Shown one piece after another: positions 18,361 to 27,319 of a stretch of DNA of 64,000 nucleotides (within the stretch, counting starts at the first letter, position 1; each line of letters begins with the position of its first letter). This DNA comes from Micromonospora sp. WMMD1102 (lineage in GTDB: Bacteria > Actinomycetota > Actinomycetes > Mycobacteriales > Micromonosporaceae). The stretch spans positions 8,063,001 through 8,127,000 of the forward strand of contig NZ_JARUBN010000001.1 of assembly GCF_029626265.1 (NCBI RefSeq), given 5' to 3'. The notes beneath the pieces are model-generated. The model worked only from the letters and a program-made list of their open reading frames with translations. It ran no database searches and was not told the DNA's origin. A program made the position numbers and the translations under genes.

Positions 18361-18440
18361 GGCACGGCCGGCGGCCGAATTCGCGACACGGACATAACGC
18401 CTAGCAGGACTTGCCGGACGCTCTCGTTTACGGTAGCCGG

Positions 18441-19871
18441 ATGGCGAAGGGGAGCGCCCGGGGCGCGGGCGCGATGTCCGCCCTGGCCATCGCGCTGATC
18501 GCGGTGATCGTGCTCGCCGCGACAAACGTCTGGAATCCCTTCCCCGGAGTCTGGGACTGGGTCAACCGCGACGAGCCGATCTCCGAGCCGGACGTCGTCT
18601 GGCAGCAGCGAATCGGCGGTACCCCGCAGAGCGTCACGATCGCCGGCAACACGGTGGTGATCCGCTACCGCACCCGGGTCGAGTCCCGCAGCCTCACCAC
18701 CGGCCTGCGGCTGTGGGAGCGCAAGGCCGACTGGGCCGCCGTCGCGGGCGGCGACCGGGACGCCGTGGTCGCCGTCGGCAAGCTGCTGAGCAAGGGCTAC
18801 GAACTGCTCGACCCGGAAACCGGAGCGGTACGCCGCAAGGACGGCGCGGCGGTCGGCGTCTGGACGTACCGCAACGCGCTGGTAGACGTGCGCTGCCGGG
18901 AGCCCCGGGACTGCACCCTGAACGCCTGGGACCCCCGGGGCGGCAATCCGATCTGGACGACCTTCCTGCCCGGGGTGGAGACCGGGCCGCTGGCCGGCAA
19001 CCCCGACACGCTCGGCACCCGGCGGTTGACCGCCCGGCAGGTGCACGAGCACGCCGGCGGGCCGGTGGAGATGCCGCCGCTGATCGGGCTCTCCGTCGAC
19101 GGCCGGGTGCACATCGTGGACACCGCCACCGGCCGGGTGATGCAGGACGTGGAGCCGGGCCAGCAGGACCGGATCGTGGTGGTCGGCGGCCGGATGCTGC
19201 GGATCGAGGCCCGCGCTGCCGACGGCACCTGCTACTTCACCCTGGTGGCCCGGGACCCGGCGACCGGGCAGGAGGTGTGGCGGCGGGACGGGCTCAACCT
19301 GCGTACCGCCGACGGTGCCGGGTGCGCCCAGCGGGAGGATCCGCAGGGCGGGGAGAACGTCTTCGTCGGCGTCGGGCCGGACGCCCGGGAGGCGGTGGTG
19401 GACGCGTACGACGGGCGGGTGCTCTGGACCGGTCCGAAAGGCGAGAAGCTGCTCGCCGTCGACGACCGGTACGCCCTCTCCCGCTCCGCCGACCAGCGCT
19501 CGGTGATCGGCAGTGAACTCGCCATCGACCGGGCCCGGTGGACCCGGCCGGTCAGCCCGGAGGGCGGTGCGGCGCTGGCCCGCAACGCCGCCGTACTCGT
19601 CGACCGCCGGCCGGACCGGATCATCGCGCTCGACCCGCGCAGCGGCCGGGAACTGGTGAACGTCCGCTCGTCGGCCGAGGTGCTCGCCGTCGGCCCGGCC
19701 GGGATGGTGATCGGCGACGGGCGGGACATCGGGTACCTGCAGTTCGTGGGGGTGGTTGCCGGTGTTCCGGCGCCGACCGCCGGGCCGGGCGGCCAGGAAC
19801 CGGGTCCCGGCATCGAGTGCGGCGGCCCGAAACAGCCGGAGTGTCCACCGGAGAACGGCAAGGACGGCTGA
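18441..19871 (+). CDS. Membrane-anchored PQQ-like beta-propeller protein
   Basis: The protein is 476 aa from ATG 18441. One transmembrane helix lies near residues 12-32, then an outside domain with blade motifs including LTTGLRLWERKADW, GYELLDPETGAVRRK, RDPATGQEVWRRDG and IIALDPRSGRELV. The tail is Pro/Gly-rich. It is a paralogue in architecture of the 8600 protein. The true ligand is unknown; similar proteins are often called PQQ-binding-like without quinone dependence. A 31-bp tandem repeat begins exactly at its stop codon. Confidence 0.88.
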   Translation: MAKGSARGAGAMSALAIALIAVIVLAATNVWNPFPGVWDWVNRDEPISEPDVVWQQRIGGTPQSVTIAGNTVVIRYRTRVESRSLTTGLRLWERKADWAAVAGGDRDAVVAVGKLLSKGYELLDPETGAVRRKDGAAVGVWTYRNALVDVRCREPRDCTLNAWDPRGGNPIWTTFLPGVETGPLAGNPDTLGTRRLTARQVHEHAGGPVEMPPLIGLSVDGRVHIVDTATGRVMQDVEPGQQDRIVVVGGRMLRIEARAADGTCYFTLVARDPATGQEVWRRDGLNLRTADGAGCAQREDPQGGENVFVGVGPDAREAVVDAYDGRVLWTGPKGEKLLAVDDRYALSRSADQRSVIGSELAIDRARWTRPVSPEGGAALARNAAVLVDRRPDRIIALDPRSGRELVNVRSSAEVLAVGPAGMVIGDGRDIGYLQFVGVVAGVPAPTAGPGGQEPGPGIECGGPKQPECPPENGKDG

Positions 19872-19942
19872 CCGGCGTCGTCTCCGGCCGGGGCGGCGTT
19901 GACCGGCGTCGTCTCCGGCTGGGGCGGCGCTGACCGCCGTCG
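19869..19942. repeat. 31-bp tandem repeat, about 2.4 copies
   Basis: Units start at 19869, 19900 and 19931, each beginning TGACCG and differing at few positions. The first unit includes the stop codon of the propeller gene, so unit duplication occurred without extending the protein. Confidence 0.7.
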
Positions 19943-20046
19943 GCGCCGAGCTGTGCCGGTGTGTCGGGCGGGCCGGGTGAGAGCGGCAGCGCAGGGTGGA
20001 CCGGCGGGTGGGCCGGGCCCGGCAGGCTGGCCTAGGCTTGCCGGCT

Positions 20047-21726
20047 ATGAGCAGTGGCGCGCCGTTCTCGTACTCTCCCCTGTTGCCCGTGGGCGCCGAC
20101 CAGACCGAATATCGCCTGGTCACCGACGAGGGCGTCGACGTCGTGCACGGGCCGGGTGGCCGTCGCTTCCTGACCGTGGAGGCCGGCGCGCTGACCGCGC
20201 TGACCGCCGAGGCGATGCACGACATCGCGCACTACCTGCGCCCGGCGCACCTGGCCCAGTTGCGCGCCATCATCGACGATCCGGCGGCGTCGCCGAACGA
20301 CCGGTTCGTCGCGTCGGACCTGCTGCGCAACGCGAACATCGCCGCCGGCGGGGTGCTGCCGATGTGCCAGGACACCGGTACGGCGATCGTGCTCGGCAAG
20401 CGCGGCCGGCACGTACTGACCGACGGGACCGACGACGAGGCGGTCTCCCGGGGCGTCTACCAGGCGTACACCCGGCTGAACCTGCGGTACTCCCAGCTCG
20501 CCCCGCTGACCACGTGGGAGGAGAGGAACACCGGCAGCAACCTGCCGGCCCAGGTGGAGATCTACGCCGAGGACCCGGACGGGCACCCGGACGCGTACAA
20601 GTTCCTCTTCATGGCCAAGGGCGGCGGCTCGGCCAACAAGTCCTACCTCTACCAGGAGACGAAGGCGCTGCTCAATCCGAAGCGGATGATGCAGTTCCTG
20701 GAGGAGAAACTGCGGCTGATCGGCACCTCGGCCTGCCCGCCGTACCACCTGGCCGTGGTCATCGGCGGCACCTCCGCCGAGTACGCCCTGAAGACCGCCA
20801 AGCTCGCCTCCGCGAAATACCTGGACAACCTGCCCACCGCCGGCTCGATGCTGGCGCACGGCTTCCGCGACCTGGAGCTGGAGGCCGAGGTGCTGGAGCT
20901 GACCCGGCAGTTCGGCATCGGCGCGCAGTTCGGCGGGCGCTACTTCTGCCACGACGTGCGGGTGGTCCGGCTGCCCCGGCACGGCGCCTCCTGCCCGGTG
21001 GCGATCGCCGTCTCCTGCTCCGCCGACCGGCAGGCGATGGGCAAGATCACCCCGTCCGGGGTCTGGCTGGAACGGCTGGAGACCGACCCGGCCCGGTTCC
21101 TGCCGGACGTCACCGACGCCCAGCTCGACGAGGGTGCCGAGGTCGTCCGGGTGGACCTCAACCGACCGATGGACGAGATTCGGGCCGAGTTGTCGAAGTA
21201 CCCGGTGAAGACCCGGCTCTCCCTGACCGGCCCGCTTGTGGTCGCCCGGGACATCGCGCACGCCAAGATCGCCGAACGCCTGGACGCGGGCGAGCCGATG
21301 CCCGCGTACCTGCGCGACCACGCCGTCTACTACGCCGGCCCGGCGAAGACCCCCGAGGGGTACGCCTCCGGCTCGTTCGGCCCGACCACCGCCGGCCGGA
21401 TGGACGCGTACGTGCAGAAGTTCCAGGCCGCCGGCGGCTCGCACGTGATGCTGGCCAAGGGCAACCGGTCCGACCAGGTGACCAACTCCTGCCAGCAGTA
21501 CGGCGGCTTCTATCTCGGCTCGATCGGCGGCCCGGCGGCCCGGCTGGCGCAGGACTGCATCAAGCACGTCGAGGTGCTGGAATACCCGGAACTCGGCATG
21601 GAGGCGATCTGGAAGATCGAGGTGGTGGACTTCCCGGCCTTCATCGTGGTGGACGACAAGGGCAACGACTTCTTCGCCGAGGTGACCCGCCCGAGGAACC
21701 TGCTCCAGATCGGCGCGCGCTCCTGA
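20047..21726 (+). CDS. Class I (4Fe-4S) fumarate hydratase
   Basis: The protein is 559 aa from ATG 20047. The sequence follows two-domain class I fumarases. The N-terminal alpha domain has [14 protein letters not shown], holding a cluster Cys, and later [19 protein letters not shown] and AVSCSADRQ. The C-terminal beta domain has [18 protein letters not shown] and [16 protein letters not shown] elements. It interconverts fumarate and malate in the TCA cycle and contains an oxygen-sensitive cluster. A class II enzyme, fumC, is encoded 9 kb away, so both unrelated types are present. It is probably transcribed alone. Confidence 0.95.
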   Translation: MSSGAPFSYSPLLPVGADQTEYRLVTDEGVDVVHGPGGRRFLTVEAGALTALTAEAMHDIAHYLRPAHLAQLRAIIDDPAASPNDRFVASDLLRNANIAAGGVLPMCQDTGTAIVLGKRGRHVLTDGTDDEAVSRGVYQAYTRLNLRYSQLAPLTTWEERNTGSNLPAQVEIYAEDPDGHPDAYKFLFMAKGGGSANKSYLYQETKALLNPKRMMQFLEEKLRLIGTSACPPYHLAVVIGGTSAEYALKTAKLASAKYLDNLPTAGSMLAHGFRDLELEAEVLELTRQFGIGAQFGGRYFCHDVRVVRLPRHGASCPVAIAVSCSADRQAMGKITPSGVWLERLETDPARFLPDVTDAQLDEGAEVVRVDLNRPMDEIRAELSKYPVKTRLSLTGPLVVARDIAHAKIAERLDAGEPMPAYLRDHAVYYAGPAKTPEGYASGSFGPTTAGRMDAYVQKFQAAGGSHVMLAKGNRSDQVTNSCQQYGGFYLGSIGGPAARLAQDCIKHVEVLEYPELGMEAIWKIEVVDFPAFIVVDDKGNDFFAEVTRPRNLLQIGARS

Positions 21727-21790
21727 CCTCGCACAGCGTGCCGTCCGCAGCCGGACAGCGCCGTCGGCAGCCGGGCAGGCAGGGCCGCCC

Positions 21791-22675
21791 GTGACATCCT
21801 CGGTGCCGTTGCTGCTGGAGCTCCTCCGTGCAGCCGGGATGCGTGACGTCGTCACGGTGGAGCCGGCGGCGGGTGGGTTGGCGGCGCTCGCGGGCATAGC
21901 CATCCGGCGGGATGCGCCGCCGGTCTTCGTCAAGGCGTTCGCCGAGGCGCCGGCCGACGACGTCTTCGTCGCCGAGGCCGAGGGGCTGGCCGCGCTGCGC
22001 GACCTCGGCGGCATGGCGACGCCCGAGGTGATCCTGGCGGACCGGGAACTGCTGGTGCTGTCGCTGCTGCGGCCGAGGCCACCCAGCGAGACCTTCTGGG
22101 AGCGGTTCGCGCACGCGCTCGCCCGGCTGCACGCCAGCACCACCCGTCCGCGCTTCGGCTGGCACCGCGACAACTGGCTGGGCCGCCGCCGGCAGGTCAA
22201 CACCTGGGACGACGACGGTTACGCGTTCTTCGCGCAGCACCGGCTGCTCCGGTGGCTCGGCGAGCCCCGCGTCGACGCGGCACTCGACGCCGCGGACCGG
22301 GCGGCGCTGGAGCGGCTCTGTCACCGGCTCCCCGAGCTGCTGCCGGACCGGCCGGCCTGCCTCACGCACGGCGACCTGTGGGCGCAGAACGTCCTGGCCA
22401 CCCCGGACGGGCAGCCGGCGCTCATCGACCCGGCGGTGTCCTACATGTGGGCCGAGGTCGACCTCGCGCACGTCTGGACCACCGCACCGCCACCCGAGGC
22501 GCGCCGGTTCTTCGAGGTCTACGCGGAGCTGACCACTCTGGACGACGACTGGCGGTCCCGCATGCCGATCATCCAGCTACGACAACACCTCGCCGTACTG
22601 GCCCAGTTCGACGACGACTGGGGCGCGGCCGACCAGATCCGGGCCACCCTCGCCCCGTTCCGCGCCCGGATCTGA
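21791..22675 (+). CDS. Fructosamine kinase family / aminoglycoside-phosphotransferase-like kinase
   Basis: The protein is 294 aa from GTG 21791. The kinase-like fold is supported by the ATP-site lysine in PPVFVKAF, the catalytic loop ACLTHGDLWAQNVL, and the metal-binding Asp in ALIDPAVSYMWAEVDLA. The HGDLWxxN form is typical of fructosamine-3-kinases and the related ketosamine kinases that phosphorylate glycated proteins or amines for repair. It could also be a less specific small-molecule kinase. It lies 64 bp after the fumarase and may share its transcript. Confidence 0.85.
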   Translation: MTSSVPLLLELLRAAGMRDVVTVEPAAGGLAALAGIAIRRDAPPVFVKAFAEAPADDVFVAEAEGLAALRDLGGMATPEVILADRELLVLSLLRPRPPSETFWERFAHALARLHASTTRPRFGWHRDNWLGRRRQVNTWDDDGYAFFAQHRLLRWLGEPRVDAALDAADRAALERLCHRLPELLPDRPACLTHGDLWAQNVLATPDGQPALIDPAVSYMWAEVDLAHVWTTAPPPEARRFFEVYAELTTLDDDWRSRMPIIQLRQHLAVLAQFDDDWGAADQIRATLAPFRARI

Positions 22676-22749
22676 CCTGCCCCGGCCTACGGGCTGGTCA
22701 CGCGCGGTCGTCTCGGAGGGAGCTGGAGCCGCCGGCCTACCTGATGACG

Positions 22750-23247
22750 TCACCCGGCGGGTTCGATACGCAGGACGGCGACGGTATCGCCGATCTTGAC
22801 GACCTCCAGGCTCATGACGTCGTTGACGGTCGCGACGGTTCCCACCTTGCAGCTCAACCGGACACCACCGCCGCCCTGCGACGTCACGCCGCCGCCACCG
22901 GAACAGCCCGAAACGCTGTAGCCCGACCCGGTCAGCGGCGCGACCATCTCGACCTCGGCTGCGGTGATCGCCGTAACCTCGATCGGCCCGAGGCCGTACC
23001 TTTCCGGCACGGCCACGACGTCGCCCACGGCGACCTCGACCTGGCACGTCCCGCCTGAGCACGGCCCGGTCGGTGAAGGCGACGGTGTGGCCGCCTGGGT
23101 GGGAGTCGACGTTCCGCCGGACGCAGACTACTCGGAACCGGACCCGTCCGGAGAGTCCGCCGAACACGACGTGAGGGCAGCGAGAACGACAGCGCCGACA
23201 ACGGCGACGACTGCGCTGGACGACGTCCTCCGGATCATGGTGGCCAT
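22750..23247 (-). pseudogene. Lipoprotein gene interrupted by an in-frame TAG
   Basis: From ATG 23247 the frame encodes a lipoprotein signal (RRTSSSAVVAVVGAVVLAA then LTSC) and a short acidic start of the mature protein, then TAG at 23128-23130. The same frame continues without another stop for about 125 codons to TGA at 22750. It passes a Ser/Thr/Pro linker and a compact Cys-containing domain (VGDVVAVPERYGLG, then LEVVKIGDTVAVLRIEP). The linker style and uninterrupted frame show one gene broken by a single nonsense change. A sequencing error or readthrough cannot be ruled out. Function unknown; a cell-surface role would be expected. Confidence 0.72.
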
Positions 23248-23429
23248 GGATTCCAGACTATCCGGCAAGGCCGGGTGCGGGGTCGTCGATCCGGGCTCCG
23301 GCCGGCCCCGCGGCATCCCAGCTCTCACCATGACGTGCGGGTACGACGGTCCGATGCCCGTACTCATTCAGTCCGGACATCGGCCCGGTGACGGGACACA
23401 GGTTTTCGGTGGCCAGTAGGTTGGCGATC

Positions 23430-23640
23430 GTGACGCTGGTGGAGGGGACGAGGGAGCCGCTGGCGCGGGTCCTCGACGAGATCGCTGAACGTCGACAGTG
23501 TCGCCTGCTACCACCTGCTGGTCCGCCGCTCGTGCCGGCGGGATTGCTCGTTCCGGATGATCTACGGCTGCTGTACGAGCCTTACGGTGGGGCGATTCTG
23601 TTCGAAGGTAGTGGTCTGTGCGGAGGAGGTGCCGAGGACC
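23430..23640 (+). pseudogene. Possible truncated SUKH (SMI1/KNR4-like) fragment
   Basis: About 65 codons from GTG 23430 look like the first half of a SUKH domain: helix LARVLDEIAERRQCRLLPP, then VPDDLRLLYEPYGGAILFEG, the usual L-P-x-D-L-x-x-x-Y-x-x-x-G-G pattern. The downstream half is missing and the frame runs out of phase into the kinase gene. SUKH proteins are often immunity proteins of toxin systems. The fragment is short, so this is weak evidence. Confidence 0.3.
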
Positions 23641-24390
23641 GTGGGCGTGAGCGCGGACGGGCCGGAGCCGCTGCCCGGCGGTTTCGTGAATGCTGTGGTG
23701 CGGGTGGGCGACACGGTGCGGCGACCGGTGTCGGCGTCCGGTGGTTTCGTTCAGGACCTTCTGCGGTTTCTCGGGCATCGTCACTGGCCGGGGGCGCCCC
23801 GGCACCTCGGCTTCGACGAACTGGGCCGTGAGGTACTCACCTTCCTGCCCGGGCATGTGGCCTGGGCGGCGGTGCAGCCGGCAGAGGTGCGATCGGACGC
23901 GAGTCTGGCGGCGGTGGCCCGCTTGGTGCGTCAGCTTCATGATCTGACCGCGGGGACCGGTCTCGCCGGTGACCAGGAGGTCGTGTGCCACAACGACCTG
24001 TCGCCGAAGAACACTGTCTATCGCGACCTCGGAGAGGGTCTGCGTCCGGTGGCGTTCATCGACTGGGACCTGGCGGCGCCGGGGTCTCGGGTGCATGACG
24101 TGGCCCAGGTGTGCTGGCAGTTTGTCGGCCTGGGGCCGGGGTCGGACGTCGGTGAGGCGGCGAGGCTGGTGCGGCTGATCGCGGATGCCTACGGCCTGCG
24201 GACCCGAGGAGAACTGATTCGAACGGTTCTGTGGTGGCAGGACCGCTGCTGGCGGGGGATCGAGGCCGGCGCGGCGGCTGGCGAGCCGGCGATGACGCGA
24301 CTACGGGCGCTCGGCGTGGTGGACGAGGTGCGGGGGGCCTATCAGTGGACAGCCGAGCACCATGTCACGTTGGAACGGGCGATGTCGTAG
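23641..24390 (+). CDS. Aminoglycoside phosphotransferase (APH) family protein
   Basis: The protein is 249 aa from GTG 23641, or GTG 23647, with GAGG/GAGGA upstream. It has the APH kinase fold: VVCHNDLSPKNTVY (catalytic loop, with Asn replacing the usual Gly in HGD) and VAFIDWDLAAPGSRVHDVA (metal site). The N-lobe is short but includes VVRVGDTVRRP. Members phosphorylate aminoglycosides, other antibiotics or metabolites, and the substrate cannot be told. Its start follows the SUKH fragment. A gene-poor stretch of 600 bp comes next. Confidence 0.85.
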   Translation: MGVSADGPEPLPGGFVNAVVRVGDTVRRPVSASGGFVQDLLRFLGHRHWPGAPRHLGFDELGREVLTFLPGHVAWAAVQPAEVRSDASLAAVARLVRQLHDLTAGTGLAGDQEVVCHNDLSPKNTVYRDLGEGLRPVAFIDWDLAAPGSRVHDVAQVCWQFVGLGPGSDVGEAARLVRLIADAYGLRTRGELIRTVLWWQDRCWRGIEAGAAAGEPAMTRLRALGVVDEVRGAYQWTAEHHVTLERAMS

Positions 24391-24993
24391 ACGGCGGCTC
24401 GTGCGTGGCAGTCGGCGACGACTCGAATCGCCAGATTCGCGGTACCGGTTCCCCGCGAGCAGGCGGCTATGGGGCGTGACGACTGCAGGCTAAGCGGCGT
24501 GCCCGAAGGAACGTCGTGCCGCCCGACGCCGCGCGGGGTTCCTCGTCGGTTTTGGACTCGTCGGTTTTGGACCAGTCGCCGAGGACCTTACCTACCTTGT
24601 TCCGGCAGGCGGCCACCAGCGGCCTGTGCGGCAGCAGGTTCGACCTCGCCGACTGGATCAAGGCCGAGAAGGCGTGGCGCTGCAGATGGAGATAGAGGAT
24701 CAGTCCGCCCGTGAAACGGTTGGCGACCCGATCACAACGTCTGCGCTGCGGTGGCGGATCGGCGGCTGTCGCGCACGGCACGCGCACAGTAGAGTTGGGG
24801 CGCGCACGATCGGCAAGGGAAGAGCGCGCTTAATCTTGAGCTTGACAAAGGTCAGGAAAAGCTCGTTGTGTGTCGGGTGGCAAGTGATCACGATTTCGCA
24901 CTCTGATGCTCTCCTGAACACCGGTACTCTCGGGCTGGAAAAGGGATTGCCCAGTGACCAATCGTACCGACAATCGATAGCCGGAGGGTGCTC
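24391..24993. other. 600-bp stretch without a recognised gene
   Basis: No open frame here has both a start site and protein-like composition. A short tandem duplication of TCGTCGGTTTTGGAC lies at about 24542-24571. GC falls noticeably after about 24780, where the lower-GC gene and its leader begin. The stretch may be remains of an older gene or the left edge of an acquired segment. Confidence 0.4.
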
Positions 24994-26622
24994 GTGGATT
25001 ATGTGGAAGCCATGGAAATTCGGCTTCTCTTCTGGCTCCGCCATCACAAGCGATGGCATATGAATCGGACCGAATGGGACGTACTCAGGGACGATGTGGC
25101 TCGCAAAGCAAAGCCGAGAGCGCAACTTTCGGACTTTCTGTGGTCCGGCGACGAGTTGATCGTTGCCGCAGCAGCCCTTGATCGACTTGAGGGGCGCGGG
25201 TCGATCGAGTCGCACGAAGGAGGCAAGAGCATTTTTCTTCGCCGGACTGGTGTCAATGAAGCGGATCGCTATGAACAGCTGACACACCAGACCGGCGCCG
25301 CTGCCGAGCGTGCCGCCAGAGATGGGATGCTGCGGTGGTTGTGGGAGAACCGATATCGAAGATCCCAAAAACGCGGTTCGGGTGACTCGTGGACAATTGA
25401 GTGGTTCTACGGCAGCCCTCTGTGTCTCTACGGCGGAGTGCCTTTATCGCCAAGAAATTTGCGGAGTGCTGTCGCGTACCTCAATGCGAAGGATCTTGTC
25501 GAATACGGAGATTTGTACGATGTGACACTCTCGATCGTGCCTCAAATTACAGACCAGGGTATCGACTGCATCGAAAGCGACGGTGGATCGGTGGCGAGAT
25601 ACACGGAGCGCAAGCGCGGCGCAAGTTATGAGACCCACATTCATGGACCAGTTAGCAATAGTCAGCTCGCGTGGGGTGACCACAACGAACAGACGATTGA
25701 GAACAAGGGCTTTGATTCTGAGGGGGTCAGCCGACTATGCCAGGCCCTACTCGAGTCGATTCCGCTGCTGCGGCTGGAACAACACGACGCCGAAGGGGTG
25801 GCAACCCTGGCGAAGCTGGTAGAAGACCAATCTCGTCGCGATCGGCCTGACCAGAGCTGGGTGAAAGCAACTCTCGAGCGAATCTCCGTTCTGCTCGAGA
25901 AGGCGGGCGACACGGCACTCGGCGCCATACTACAAGTGCTTTCGCCCCCGTCGTTGCGCGGTACGGCTTTGCGTTGGGATTCGACCATGCGCCGACCGTA
26001 CGGTCTCGACATATGCGCCAGTCGGCATCGTTCGCGAGTTCGCCTGGGCCGATTAGTCGAGACAGAACTCGTTGCCCTCCACGTCCTGCATCACGATGCA
26101 CGACTCGTTGTCGTCGTCGGCCGGCAGCAGTCGCTCGCGCACCGCGCCGAGCGCGACCAGTCGGGCGCACTCGGCTTCGAGGACGGCCAGGCGTTCCTCG
26201 CCCACGAGCCCGACGCCGACCCGTACGTCGAGATGCACCCGGTTCTTGACGACCTTGCCCTCGGGGACGCGCTGGAAGTACAGCCGCGGGCCGACACCCG
26301 ACGGGTCGACGCAGGCGAACCAGGCGCCCTGCTGCTCGGCCGGCAGCGTGCGTTCGTAGTCGCCCCAACTGGCGTGCCCCTTCGGTGGCGGCGGTACGAC
26401 GTACCCCAGCACCTCGCACCAGAAGCGGGCGACGCGCTCGGGTTCCGCGCAGTCGAAGGTGACCTGGAACTGCCTTGCCGATGCCATCGGTCCACCATAG
26501 GGCCAAGCCTCCGACCTGGGCGGATCAGCCCCGGCAGTAGAAGATCCGAAGGTCGTAGATGGCGGTCTCGCCCGTCCCGGAGTCGAGGACGGAGAGCATC
26601 AGGTGCTCGGCGCAGACCGTGA
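24994..26622 (+). CDS. Lower-GC gene of unknown function; natural 3' end probably lost
   Basis: GTG 24994 is preceded by GGAG; the frame stays open to 26622 (542 codons). Residues 1 to about 325 look like real protein. They comprise a winged-helix-like N-terminus (MEIRLLFWLRHHKRWHMNRTE, DELIVAAAALDRLEGRGSI), a central region, then HIHGPVSNSQLAWGDHN at about residue 215, a short polar motif seen in several uncharacterised conflict or signalling proteins, and a helical C-terminal part. From about 25960 the frame loses this character and runs antisense over the VOC gene at 26053-26487. The true stop was therefore probably lost at a junction. Base composition is markedly lower in GC than all neighbours, which suggests acquisition. 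No catalytic motif recognised. Confidence 0.6.
   Translation: MDYVEAMEIRLLFWLRHHKRWHMNRTEWDVLRDDVARKAKPRAQLSDFLWSGDELIVAAAALDRLEGRGSIESHEGGKSIFLRRTGVNEADRYEQLTHQTGAAAERAARDGMLRWLWENRYRRSQKRGSGDSWTIEWFYGSPLCLYGGVPLSPRNLRSAVAYLNAKDLVEYGDLYDVTLSIVPQITDQGIDCIESDGGSVARYTERKRGASYETHIHGPVSNSQLAWGDHNEQTIENKGFDSEGVSRLCQALLESIPLLRLEQHDAEGVATLAKLVEDQSRRDRPDQSWVKATLERISVLLEKAGDTALGAILQVLSPPSLRGTALRWDSTMRRPYGLDICASRHRSRVRLGRLVETELVALHVLHHDARLVVVVGRQQSLAHRAERDQSGALGFEDGQAFLAHEPDADPYVEMHPVLDDLALGDALEVQPRADTRRVDAGEPGALLLGRQRAFVVAPTGVPLRWRRYDVPQHLAPEAGDALGFRAVEGDLELPCRCHRSTIGPSLRPGRISPGSRRSEGRRWRSRPSRSRGRRASGARRRP
26053..26487 (-). CDS. VOC (glyoxalase-like) family protein
   Basis: The protein is 144 aa. It starts FQVTFDCAEPERVARFWCEVLGY, the first beta-alpha-beta unit of a glyoxalase/bleomycin-resistance fold. 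Later segments are PRLYFQRVPEGKVVKNRVHLDV and VMQDVEGNEFCLD at the C-terminus, which supply the usual metal-ligand positions of the half-fold. Actinomycetes have many such proteins and the substrate is unknown. The opposite strand is open throughout because of the read-through of the lower-GC gene, but composition and motifs favour this strand. Confidence 0.9.
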   Translation of the reverse strand: MASARQFQVTFDCAEPERVARFWCEVLGYVVPPPPKGHASWGDYERTLPAEQQGAWFACVDPSGVGPRLYFQRVPEGKVVKNRVHLDVRVGVGLVGEERLAVLEAECARLVALGAVRERLLPADDDNESCIVMQDVEGNEFCLD

Positions 26623-26731
26623 TCTCGTGGCCGTGGCCGGAACCGCTGTCGGTCCAGACCCGCACTCGCCCGTCCGCCGGCAGCTCACGCGGACCGACCA
26701 CCGGGATCTCCGTAGGCGCGAAGCTGGCCAC
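26525..26731 (-). CDS. Small hypothetical protein
   Basis: The protein is 68 aa from GTG 26731 with GGGAGG upstream. It appears beta-rich, with a polar centre (VRVWTDSGSGHGHEITVCAEHL) and ending DLRIFYCRG. No family is recognised. It is followed by the VOC gene on the same strand 37 bp away and may share its transcript. Its start faces the operator array at 26824-26905. Confidence 0.65.
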   Translation of the reverse strand: MASFAPTEIPVVGPRELPADGRVRVWTDSGSGHGHEITVCAEHLMLSVLDSGTGETAIYDLRIFYCRG

Positions 26732-26823
26732 CTGATCCTCCCTATCCTCGGAGTTGTCCTGTCGAGCGGCCGAGAGACTGCGTCCGGCCGACTGCCCGAC
26801 ATGCCAACCCTAACACTAGACGG

Positions 26824-26905
26824 TTGGCCAAATATCGTGCTCGCTGCTTGGCCAAGTCCGGGGATATATGAGTTGGCCTAATATTCGGCCTGCTGGAATG
26901 GCCAA
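26824..26905. promoter_or_regulatory. Array of TTGGCCAA boxes at 24-25 bp spacing
   Basis: Palindromic boxes TTGGCCAA occur at 26824-26831 and 26848-26855. Near-copies are TTGGCCTA at 26873-26880 and ATGGCCAA at 26898-26905, the last touching the ATG of the small HTH gene. Box starts are 24, 25 and 25 bp apart. A degenerate CATGCCAA sits 24 bp before the first. The segment is AT-richer than its surroundings. It looks like a cooperative operator or iteron set, probably bound by the 80-aa HTH protein. Confidence 0.6.
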
Positions 26906-27148
26906 ATGGCGGACCTCAGGTCGGCGGTACGAAAACTGCGCGCGGCGCAGGCCGGGGTACCCCATGCCGAGGAGCGGGCCGCCCGGCTCATCGCCGAGGC
27001 TCGCGCCCGGGTGGACCAGGCTCGGGCGGAGTTGGCCGAGGCGATCCGGGCGGAGGCGGCGGACGGGACCCGACAGCGTGACATCGTGGAGGTCACCGGC
27101 TACAGCCGGGAGCGCATCCGCCAGATCATCCGGGACGGCGAGAGCTGA
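26906..27148 (+). CDS. Small coiled-coil/HTH DNA-binding protein
   Basis: The protein is 80 aa. Residues 1-50 are a charged alanine-rich helix (VRKLRAAQAGVPHAEERAAR, then LIAEARARVDQARAELAEAI) able to form a coiled coil. Residues 55-78, RQRDIVEVTGYSRERIRQII, form a sigma-region-4-like helix-turn-helix. Similar tiny regulators occur in actinomycete accessory elements. Its ATG lies directly after the fourth TTGGCCAA box, so autoregulation is likely. No usual ribosome binding site is free upstream because the box occupies that position, so the transcript may be leaderless. Confidence 0.8.
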   Translation: MADLRSAVRKLRAAQAGVPHAEERAARLIAEARARVDQARAELAEAIRAEAADGTRQRDIVEVTGYSRERIRQIIRDGES

Positions 27149-27319
27149 TACCGACCATCCCGGCCGAGCGGATCCCGGTCGGTGCCTGAGCCCGGAGGGG
27201 CGGACGTACGTGCCGCGTTGGCCGCCGGGCGACGCTGCCCGGCGGACGACGCTGGTGCGCTGTTCAGCCCGCGCGCTGCTGCGCCGGTGCGCTGTCGATG
27301 CGGCGCGCTGGTGGGCTGA

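Noticed and set aside
19869..19942. CRISPR-like direct repeats
   Set aside because: The 31-bp units are immediately adjacent without spacers, so this is a tandem repeat.
24467..24787. 106-codon minus-strand frame in the gene-poor stretch
   Set aside because: No ribosome binding site or recognisable domain; part of it is a simple duplication (KTDESKTDE).
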